DNA from: Gloeobacter kilaueensis JS1
GTDB lineage: Bacteria > Cyanobacteriota > Cyanobacteriia > Gloeobacterales > Gloeobacteraceae
Direction: 5' to 3'
Length of the DNA: 64,000 bases
Assembly (NCBI RefSeq): GCF_000484535.1
Contig: NC_022600.1
Coordinates: 558,001-622,000, forward strand
Below the pieces are notes generated by a model. That model was given only the letters and a program-made list of their open reading frames with translations. It was not told where the DNA came from and did no database searches. The translations under genes were made by a program, and so were the position numbers. Shown here piece by piece: positions 57,255-64,000 of this stretch; position 1 is the stretch's first letter; every line of letters starts with the position of its first letter.

Positions 57255-59741
57255 TTGGGTGAATTTCTGGGCACATTAGTAACGCTTTACCTATTATTTT
57301 ATTTGGCGCTGTGCATTTTTCAACCGAAGTTCTTGCCTGTAGGTGACAGGGGGTCAACCAACATGCCGGTCATTCTTGACGTGTTAACAGACAGCCTTCA
57401 CTTTTTTTCCTTCGCCTTTCTGCTGGCCGTTCTTCTGACGATCTTTGACCGGACCGTCAAGCGCAAAGCGGCGCTCGGTGAATGGCCCGCCCTCCTCGCC
57501 GTCCACCTTCCGGCGGCGGCCCTCAGCCGCTTTTTTGCCACTCACGGCTGGGAGTTTCTGGTGCCCCTCGGCGTCAATGCCGTCGCCTATCTGCTGGTGC
57601 GGCCCCTGATGCGCCCCTTTCGACCCTCCGGGCGATTGTTGTTCCTCACCAACACTCTGTTCATCGTCAGTTCTCTCGCCTGGGGCATCGCCTTTGCCGC
57701 CGGGCTTGAAATCAGTCTGCCCACGAGACTCTTGCTGTTCGCCAGCTATCCGCTCTTGATCCTCAGTCTGCCCATCGGCGTCGTGGCGATGATCGAGCAG
57801 TGGGAAGTGCTGGCGCGGGAGCACTGGCTGCGTCCGCGCACGATTCGACCGCTAGGCCAGCGCGAGGAGTATCCGCGCGTCTGCCTGCAGGTGCCCTGCT
57901 ACGCCGAGCCGCCGGAGGTCGTGATCCAGACGCTCGATCGGCTGGCGGCCCTCGATTATCCCAACTTCGAGGTCATGGTGATCGACAACAACACCAAAGA
58001 TCCCGAGTTGTGGAAGCCTCTTGAGGCCCACTGTGAGCGGTTGGGCGAGCGCTTTCGCTTCTTCCACGTCGATCCGCTGGCTGGGGCAAAGGCAGGAGCG
58101 CTCAATTTTGCCCTGCGCCACACGCCGAGCGAGGTCGAGATTGTCGGTGTAATCGACGCGGACTATCATGCCGAGGCCGATTTTCTCAGCGCCCTTCTGG
58201 GGCACTTCGACGATCCGCGCATGGGCTTCGTCCAGACGCCCCACGACTACCGCGACTGGCAAAGAAGCCCCTACCAGCGCCTGTGCTACTGGGAGTACAA
58301 GACCTTTTTTGCGACGACGATGCCCAGCCTCAACGAAAAGGATGCCGGGCTCACCGTCGGCACGATGTGCCTGATTCGCCGCCGGGCGCTCGAAGAGGCA
58401 GGGGGCTGGTCGGAGTGGTGCCAGACCGAAGATTCGGAGCTGGCCATCCGCATCCACGCCGCCGGTTACACTTCGGTCTACGTGCCCCAGACCTTTGGCC
58501 GGGGGCTGATTCCTGAGACCTTCGCCGGTTACAAAAAGCAGCGCTTCCGCTGGACCTATGGCCCGGTGCAGGAGTTCAAGCACCACCTCAAGCTCTTTTT
58601 GCCGGGGCGCTGGGCAGAGCCTTCTGCCCTCCGGCCCCTCCAGAAGCTGCACCACATGAACCACGGCCTCGGCCCCTTCACCACCGGCCTCAACTTTTTG
58701 CTGTTGCCGGTGATGCTGGCGGTGGTGGCCTCGATGGTCATCCATCATGAAGTGATCGCCGCGCCGCCGACTCTGTGGCTCGCTTCGAGCACGTCCCTGG
58801 TGGGAAGCTGGCTTTTAAGCTGGCTCATCTACCGCAGCGAGATGGGATGTTCGCTGCGCGATGCGCTGGGGGCGATGCTTGCCAAGCAGGCCCTCAGCCA
58901 CACGATGATCATGGCGAGCGTGCGGGGGCTTTTTACCGACCGCATTCCCTGGCGGCGGACCAACAAGTTCAAGTCGCTGCCCAGCGGCCTGCAGGCGCTC
59001 GCCTCCGTCAAAGCTGAGTTGCTGTTGGGTCTGGGCTGCCTCGGTCTGGGCTGTGTCCTCGCGCTCCACCAGCGTCCGGGCAGCCTGGCTCACATGCTCG
59101 GTCTGGGCTTTATCCTCCAGAGCTTTGCTTATCTACCGGCTCCGCTGCTTGCCCTTATCGCCGAGGGCGAGATCCAGAAGGCCCACAGGCCACTGGTTGT
59201 CCGGCGGCCCGCCTGGCAGCTGTCGGGCCGGGCTCTGGCAGGCTCTGCCCTGGGTGGGGTGGCAGCGGCGGCGCTGGTCGCCCTGGGCCTGCAGGCACCC
59301 GCTAACCAGCCTGCAAGAACCGCCCTACCGGTCCAAAAGGCGCGGCCTGCAACGACAGCACAAATTCAGCCGCGCATTGCCACGGCGGTTGCCGGCACAC
59401 CGGAGCATCCGCCGCTGGCAGCCCACACCTTCCGCGAACCAGGACGGGATATAGTGGCGGCGCTTCCCCAAAGAAGTGCGCCGCCTGCACCAGCGGCGCA
59501 GCGGGCTGAGGCCAGACGCTCAGCACCCCTCGCCACCGGCCAAAACCCGCAAAAAGTTGCAGCACCCCCCGGCGGTGAACCGGAGCAGACCCAACCCGCC
59601 GACGCAGAGCTGGCACTGATTCCGGCGGAGGAGCCGACTACAGCCATTCAGCTACTGGCGGTCACCACCCCGGCGGTTCCCAACTGCTACGATCCCCAGC
59701 TCAAGGCGCGCGACTACCGCTGCTTCAACCGCAAAAATTAA
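57255..59741 (+). CDS. Processive GT2 glycan synthase (cellulose-synthase-like)
   Basis: A 828-residue protein from TTG 57255; an in-frame ATG at 57363 is an alternative, but the first helix (VTLYLLFYLALCIFQPKFLP) favours the longer form. It has about seven membrane helices and the cytosolic GT-A domain with P-C-Y-A-E-P-P-E-V-V, V-I-D-N-N-T, V-I-D-A-D-Y-H (DxD), C-Q-T-E-D-S-E-L-A-I-R-I (TED) and Q-R-F-R-W (Q-x-x-R-W), the processive-synthase set. It polymerises and likely exports a surface glucan or similar glycan. The last about 140 residues are Ala/Pro-rich and low complexity, ending in N-C-Y-D-P. The ligand sugar is unknown. Confidence 0.92.
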   Translation: MGEFLGTLVTLYLLFYLALCIFQPKFLPVGDRGSTNMPVILDVLTDSLHFFSFAFLLAVLLTIFDRTVKRKAALGEWPALLAVHLPAAALSRFFATHGWEFLVPLGVNAVAYLLVRPLMRPFRPSGRLLFLTNTLFIVSSLAWGIAFAAGLEISLPTRLLLFASYPLLILSLPIGVVAMIEQWEVLAREHWLRPRTIRPLGQREEYPRVCLQVPCYAEPPEVVIQTLDRLAALDYPNFEVMVIDNNTKDPELWKPLEAHCERLGERFRFFHVDPLAGAKAGALNFALRHTPSEVEIVGVIDADYHAEADFLSALLGHFDDPRMGFVQTPHDYRDWQRSPYQRLCYWEYKTFFATTMPSLNEKDAGLTVGTMCLIRRRALEEAGGWSEWCQTEDSELAIRIHAAGYTSVYVPQTFGRGLIPETFAGYKKQRFRWTYGPVQEFKHHLKLFLPGRWAEPSALRPLQKLHHMNHGLGPFTTGLNFLLLPVMLAVVASMVIHHEVIAAPPTLWLASSTSLVGSWLLSWLIYRSEMGCSLRDALGAMLAKQALSHTMIMASVRGLFTDRIPWRRTNKFKSLPSGLQALASVKAELLLGLGCLGLGCVLALHQRPGSLAHMLGLGFILQSFAYLPAPLLALIAEGEIQKAHRPLVVRRPAWQLSGRALAGSALGGVAAAALVALGLQAPANQPARTALPVQKARPATTAQIQPRIATAVAGTPEHPPLAAHTFREPGRDIVAALPQRSAPPAPAAQRAEARRSAPLATGQNPQKVAAPPGGEPEQTQPADAELALIPAEEPTTAIQLLAVTTPAVPNCYDPQLKARDYRCFNRKN

Positions 59742-59794
59742 AGTGCGCCTGGCACCGGACCGGGGCGGTAGAATCTTCTGCCGTCCTGGTTTGC

Positions 59795-62023
59795 TTAAAG
59801 GTGCTCTTGAAAGAAGCGGGCGGTGCGCTCTTCGAGCCGGATGCGCACCTGCGGGTCGGGAACCATGTGGGTAAGACCGCTCAAGGGGAGGATTTGATGG
59901 TCGCGCCCGGCACGGAACAGGGCGTCGGAGAGCTTCAGCGAGTGCAAGAAGAACACGTTGTCGTCGCTGGTGCCATGGACGATGAGCAGGGGCCGCTCCA
60001 ACTTGGCGGCGTAGGTGAGCAGCGAACTTTGCTCGTAGCCTTGCGGGTTGTCCGCAGGCAGGCCCAGGTAGCGCTCGGTGTAGTGGGTATCGTAGTCGAG
60101 CCAATCGACCACCGGCGCGCCGGCCACCGCCGCCTTGAAGATGTCCGGGCGGCGCAGCACGGCGAGGGCAGACATGTAGCCGCCGAAGGACCAGCCGGTG
60201 ATCCCGACCCGGCTGAGATCCAGCTCGTGAAGGCGCTTGCCCAGGGCCTTCAACGCACTTACCTGATCGTCCAGGGGGATAGCTGCGAAGTTACCGGCGA
60301 TCGCCCGCTCCCAGTCCCGGCCCCGACCGGGCGTGCCGCGTCCATCGATCGAGACGACGATGAAGCCCTGGTCAGCCAGCCACTGGGGGCGCAGGTAGTT
60401 GACCATCGTCGCACTCACCTTCTGGGCACCGGGTCCGCCGTAGACATCGACGATCACCGGATAGCGCCGGGCCGGATCGAAGTTCTGGGGCCGCACCAGG
60501 CTGCAATAGAACGTCAACTGCTCCGGGGTGGTGACCTGAACGATTTCGCTATGGGGAATAAAAGGCGATTCGAGGGCGACCGAAGGCAGAGCCCCGATCC
60601 GCCTGCCCTCGCGGTCATAGACACTCCAGTTCGTCAGCGTTCGCGGATTGCTCTCACTGCGCACCGAGAGCGAAAAGTCCTTTGCAAAGAGGGCAAGGTG
60701 TTGCCCCTGGCCGCTGGTGAGCGCCTCCGGCTTCCCGCCATCCAGCGGGACGCGAGAAATCTGGGTGGTAGTCGGATCCGGACCAAATTGATAGTAGACC
60801 TGGCGGGTCCGCTCATCGACTGCCAGAGCGTTCTTTTCGGGAATATAGCCGCTCGTGGCGGGCAGCAGCACCCGCACCAACTGCCCCCGCCGGTCCCGCA
60901 ATTCCAGTTGCGGGCCGCCCTCGCGCTCGCTGGTCCACAAAAATCCCGAGCCGTCCACAAGCCAGCGCGGCGTCTGCTGATCGAGGTTCAGCCAGGCCGG
61001 ATCGCTCTCGCTCAGCAGCAATTCGCTCTGGCCAGTGGTTGTGTCCACCGCCAGCACCTGTTCCTGGCGCTGGTGCCGGTCCTGGACGACCAGGGTGAGC
61101 GGCCCGCCCTGCTCCCACTTGACGGTGGCCAGATAGGGAAAGCGTGCCCGCTCCCAGCTTACCCAGGTGGTCCGGCCCCCCCCAGCCGGTAGAATTCCAA
61201 GCCTGACTGAGACGTTGGCCTTGCCGGGGCGCGGATAGCGCTGGGCATAAATTTCAGCGCCGGGCTTGGCCGGATCGCTCGGATGCCACGCCTCGACGCC
61301 GCTGGCGTCCGCCTCCTCGTAGGCGATGAAGCGGCTGTCGGGCGACCACCAGTAGCCTGTAAAGCGGTCCATCTCCTCCTGGGCGACAAATTCGGCCAGG
61401 CCGTGGGTCAGTTCGTCGCTGGCCCCTTCGGTGAGTCGCCGCTCTTTGCCCCCCGCCAGATCGAAGGCGTAGAGATCGCCTTCGAGGACGTAGGCCACCT
61501 GGGTACCGTCGGGTGAAAAGCGCGGATCGAGCAGGGTGCCGGGGCTGGTGGCGAGCTTCTGGACGCTGCCACGGTTGCGGGTGTAGACGAACAGTTGCCC
61601 CGAGAGGCTCACCAGCACCTTGGAACCGTCCTCGCTTAGATCGAAGCTGGTGATGCCGGTGGTGCTCACCCGCATCCGCTCGCGCCGGGCCTTCTCCTCG
61701 GGCGAGAGCTGCTCGTCGCTGCTCCCTGAGAGCTTTTCGGGAGAGAGCACCTCGCGGGCCGTGCCGCTCACCGGATCAAATTCGTAGAGGCTCAGCCGGG
61801 GCGAGCGCGCCTCGGAGCGCAAAAACAGCACCCCCTGGCCGCCGGGGAGCGGGCGGGCGCGCAGGGGCCGCCCGAGGCTGAAGCCGCGCGTCACCGCGTA
61901 GTCGCTCAAAAAATTTGGCGTATTCAAGGTCGAGGCGATCTTTGGTACAGGGGCAGACAAACCGAGGCTGCTCCCGCCCAGCAGGCAGGAGCAGACCAGG
62001 ACCATCGAGAGTATCGGGCGCAT
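59795..62023 (-). CDS. S9 family (dipeptidyl-peptidase IV-like) peptidase
   Basis: ATG 62023 opens a signal peptide (MRPILSMVLVCSCLLGGSSL). The 742-residue exported enzyme has a beta-propeller domain and a C-terminal alpha/beta-hydrolase domain. Ser612 lies in G-W-S-F-G-G-Y, Asp in H-G-T-S-D-D-N-V, His in L-S-G-L-T-H-M-V. The double-Glu motif F-V-A-Q-E-E-M-D-R, which binds the free N-terminus in DPP IV, is present. It removes dipeptides from the N-terminus of periplasmic peptides. The lipoprotein gene lies 59 bp upstream on the same strand. Confidence 0.93.
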   Translation of the reverse strand: MRPILSMVLVCSCLLGGSSLGLSAPVPKIASTLNTPNFLSDYAVTRGFSLGRPLRARPLPGGQGVLFLRSEARSPRLSLYEFDPVSGTAREVLSPEKLSGSSDEQLSPEEKARRERMRVSTTGITSFDLSEDGSKVLVSLSGQLFVYTRNRGSVQKLATSPGTLLDPRFSPDGTQVAYVLEGDLYAFDLAGGKERRLTEGASDELTHGLAEFVAQEEMDRFTGYWWSPDSRFIAYEEADASGVEAWHPSDPAKPGAEIYAQRYPRPGKANVSVRLGILPAGGGRTTWVSWERARFPYLATVKWEQGGPLTLVVQDRHQRQEQVLAVDTTTGQSELLLSESDPAWLNLDQQTPRWLVDGSGFLWTSEREGGPQLELRDRRGQLVRVLLPATSGYIPEKNALAVDERTRQVYYQFGPDPTTTQISRVPLDGGKPEALTSGQGQHLALFAKDFSLSVRSESNPRTLTNWSVYDREGRRIGALPSVALESPFIPHSEIVQVTTPEQLTFYCSLVRPQNFDPARRYPVIVDVYGGPGAQKVSATMVNYLRPQWLADQGFIVVSIDGRGTPGRGRDWERAIAGNFAAIPLDDQVSALKALGKRLHELDLSRVGITGWSFGGYMSALAVLRRPDIFKAAVAGAPVVDWLDYDTHYTERYLGLPADNPQGYEQSSLLTYAAKLERPLLIVHGTSDDNVFFLHSLKLSDALFRAGRDHQILPLSGLTHMVPDPQVRIRLEERTARFFQEHL

Positions 62024-62082
62024 GAGGGAAGTGTAACCAAATTGTCGGCCTTCCCGCTGCGCCCGCTGCCCAAAAACTGCCC

Positions 62083-62730
62083 TTAGAGCGCCTTGCAGAC
62101 AAAGACCTCTTCGCTGCCGAAGGTACTGCCGGTGCGGTGGACCACCGGTTTGCCCTCCTGCAACTGCAGGTCTTTGATCGGGGCGACGACGGAGGCCGCC
62201 ACCAGGCCGACGCACAATTCTGCCGGTTTGCCCACCGCCTGGGGGGGCAGGTTGATGCTCACTCTGGTGCTGTAGCTTTTGCCCGGCGAAAGGAGCGTAA
62301 AGCTATAGAGCGGCGGGAAGGTGGGCGAGAGCAGGCCAAGGCCAAATTGTCCGACGCGGATGCGATCGCCCGGCAGGACCGCGATGCGCCCCGGATTGAG
62401 GTCGTCCGGCGTCTTGGTGGCGTCGCTGCTCACAGCGTTGATCAGGACCACTTTTTCTTTTGAGCGGTTTACGATCTCGAAGCTGACTTCGAGGCGCTCT
62501 TTGGTGGCAGTGTGGTTCTGCACCGTCAGGGCAAATTCGGCGGCGTTCGGCTTGCCGGCAGGGACACCTGTCCCCTCGGCCAGAACGGTAGAAGGATCTT
62601 GCATGGTTGACACACTTCCTTGCTGAGTGCGGTTGGCTGATGTCGATGACTGGCAGGCAGCGAGAGCCTGGGCGCAGAGGAGCCCGGCGACGATCGCTGC
62701 CGAGCAGAGGGAGGTTTGTGCGATTCTCAC
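62083..62730 (-). CDS. Exported protein, probable lipoprotein, unknown
   Basis: The 215-residue protein has a signal (SAAIVAGLLCAQALAACQSS) with a lipobox-like L-A-A-C near residue 25. The rest looks like an immunoglobulin-like beta fold: F-A-L-T-V-Q-N-H-T-A-T-K-E-R-L-E-V-S-F, N-R-S-K-E-K-V-V-L-I-N-A-V. Cysteines occur at A-E-L-C-V-G and V-F-V-C-K. No family is recognised with confidence. It lies between the RTX-M91 gene and the S9 peptidase gene on the same strand, 19 bp after the former, and may belong to one unit. Confidence 0.65.
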   Translation of the reverse strand: MRIAQTSLCSAAIVAGLLCAQALAACQSSTSANRTQQGSVSTMQDPSTVLAEGTGVPAGKPNAAEFALTVQNHTATKERLEVSFEIVNRSKEKVVLINAVSSDATKTPDDLNPGRIAVLPGDRIRVGQFGLGLLSPTFPPLYSFTLLSPGKSYSTRVSINLPPQAVGKPAELCVGLVAASVVAPIKDLQLQEGKPVVHRTGSTFGSEEVFVCKAL

Positions 62731-62749
62731 AGCAGATAAACTCCGGCGA

Positions 62750-64000
62750 TTACGTCAGAGGACCGGTGTAGTTGGGCCGCTGTTGCCGCCCCAATTCGTC
62801 GCTGATGCCCCGCTCGGTCGCGTAGGTCGGGTTGTCGCGCGAGGCCGGGGTGGCCGGGTTGTTGTCGTTGTCGAAGGGCACACCCTGGTTGGGCAGACCG
62901 ACCGCCTGCCGCTCGTCGTTGTTGGCCGAGCCTGCCGGTTCGTCCGCGCCGGTGTAGGTGCCGGACTGCAGGGTGCCGGAGGTGATGTTCCAACCGTGGG
63001 ACATCTCGTGGTAGAGCACCTCGAAGGGCGTCTCCTCCTTGCCGCCGATCTCGACGTTGATGTTGGGGTTGTAGCCGATCGTCACATCCTGACCGGCGGC
63101 GGGGTTGCCGCTCGCATCGAGGAAGGGATTGTTGCCCACCCCCCGGCCTGCCCAGTCGGCGTAGCCGTTGTCTACGTCGATCTGCCGGAAGGTGACGTTC
63201 TGGCCGGTGTTGTCGATGTCGCGCAGAAGCTGCTGGCCGTTCACCGACGAGCGCATCAGATCGAGGTCGTCTTCGACCCGGTCGCGGAAGGCCGCCTGCT
63301 CGTCGCCCGAGAGCGCCCGTGCGTCGGGGGTGTCCGGGTTGCCATCGACGTCGGCGTTGGTGTCAAAGGAGATGTTGCTGCCCAGGGTAGAGTCGAACTC
63401 CACCGCCACCGTGCGGTTGGTGCCCGCCCCGCCGTCGGTGCGATCGCTGCTGTCGGCGTAGAGCGTATCGTCGCCGCTGCTGCCCACGAGTCGGTCCTTG
63501 CCTTCGCCGCCGTTGAGGGTATCGTTGCCTTCGCCCCCCAGAACGGCGTCGTTGCCCCGACCGCCGGAGACAAAATCATCGCCGGTGCCGCCGCTCACGG
63601 TGTCGTCGCCTTTGCCGCCTTCGAGATAATCGTTGCCAGCATCGCCGGAGACCAGATCTTTGCCCTGGCCGCCGTAGATCGTGTCGTCGCCGTCGTTGCC
63701 GTAGAGTTCGTCGTCGCCTTTGCCGCCATCGATGTAGTCGCGGTCGGCTCCCCCAGAGATCAGATCGTTGCCGTCGCCGCCGATGAGCCGGTCTTTGCCC
63801 GCGCCGCCCCGCAGGTAATCGTTGCCCTGGCCGCCGTCGATAAAGTCCTTGCCCGCACCGCCGCTGATGTCGTCGTTGCCCGCACCGCCCTCGATGCGGT
63901 CATCGCCCGAGCCGCCGCTGATCCGGTCGTTGCCGTCGCCGCCCACCAGGTGCATGGCGTTGTGCACGCTCGCGTCTACCCGGATCGTGTCATCGCCCTT
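62750..64000 (-). CDS. RTX-repeat protein with M91-type zinc protease C-terminus (runs off right edge)
   Basis: The frame is open to the window edge, so the N-terminus is missing; 417 residues are visible. There are about 18 RTX nonapeptides (units such as GGDGNDRIS and GGAGNDDIS), which bind Ca2+ and suggest type I secretion. After them lies a domain with E-V-L-Y-H-E-M-S-H-G-W-N, the H-E-x-x-H zinc motif, preceded by D-V-T-I-G-Y-N-P-N-I and followed by E-R-Q-A-V-G-L-P. This layout is that of the peptidase family M91 (NleD-like effectors). A secreted Ca2+-dependent protease is the likely role. The stop lies 19 bp before the lipoprotein gene start. Confidence 0.85.
   Translation of the reverse strand, partial: KGDDTIRVDASVHNAMHLVGGDGNDRISGGSGDDRIEGGAGNDDISGGAGKDFIDGGQGNDYLRGGAGKDRLIGGDGNDLISGGADRDYIDGGKGDDELYGNDGDDTIYGGQGKDLVSGDAGNDYLEGGKGDDTVSGGTGDDFVSGGRGNDAVLGGEGNDTLNGGEGKDRLVGSSGDDTLYADSSDRTDGGAGTNRTVAVEFDSTLGSNISFDTNADVDGNPDTPDARALSGDEQAAFRDRVEDDLDLMRSSVNGQQLLRDIDNTGQNVTFRQIDVDNGYADWAGRGVGNNPFLDASGNPAAGQDVTIGYNPNINVEIGGKEETPFEVLYHEMSHGWNITSGTLQSGTYTGADEPAGSANNDERQAVGLPNQGVPFDNDNNPATPASRDNPTYATERGISDELGRQQRPNYTGPLT

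Noticed and set aside
1..64000. CRISPR array or rRNA operon
   Set aside because: No regularly spaced direct repeats of about 25-40 bp with spacers, and no rRNA-like sequence, were seen.

Overview
The window looks like a cyanobacterial chromosome, most probably a Gloeobacter-type early-branching lineage. It is GC-rich. It carries cyanobacterial marker genes (a high-light-inducible protein, DUF4327, DUF2854 and Asr1405/Asl0597 small proteins, phytoene synthase, glutamyl-tRNA reductase, an AMIN-domain cell-wall amidase, a HEAT-repeat phycobilisome-lyase-like protein) next to many TonB-type outer-membrane genes. The genus is an inference from gene content; no rRNA is present to confirm it.

Layout. 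1-12.9 kb: edge of a TonB-dependent receptor, an hli gene with a putative RpaB (HLR1) site and a Psb35-like microprotein, an SDR dehydrogenase, a large NB-ARC/WD40 STAND protein, secreted proteins, a YgjP/RibD-C pair, GtrA, and gcvT-gcvH. 13-25 kb: aminotransferase, DnaJ, GT9, tRNA-Ala, a flavin oxidoreductase whose stop codon lies in the TTAA target duplication of an IS701-type element, GH57, and a two-gene unknown cassette flanked by a duplicated piece of a small membrane gene. 25-35 kb: an envelope/phosphate island with a TPR-glycosyltransferase, a TonB-dependent receptor, a PEP-CTERM protein, a PstS-like protein and a TPR-OGT-like protein; two promoters carry 11-bp-periodic direct repeats resembling Pho boxes. 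35-45 kb: hemA, hydrolases, amidase, an alpha/beta hydrolase broken by a perfect 40-bp tandem duplication, a CPA1 antiporter, and a sigma factor coupled to an unusual TonB. 45-50 kb: an IS110-type element with a candidate bridge-RNA region, an exonuclease, a miniature kinase-like protein, tRNA-Gly, two overlapping Thr-rich microlipoproteins, and crtB coupled to a PD-(D/E)XK nuclease. 50-64 kb: DUF2854, a two-gene operon of a tubulin/FtsZ-like protein and a zinc-ribbon-anchored phosphate-binding-like protein, a HEAT protein, a GT2 glycan synthase, an S9 peptidase, and an RTX protein with a C-terminal M91-like zinc protease that runs off the right edge.

The genes most likely to form undescribed systems are the tubulin-like/zinc-ribbon-PBP operon (51532-56106), the sigma-TonB operon (43457-45115), the cassette at 23055-24163 and the Pho-like island (27336-33005). 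All calls come from reading the sequence; no database search was run.
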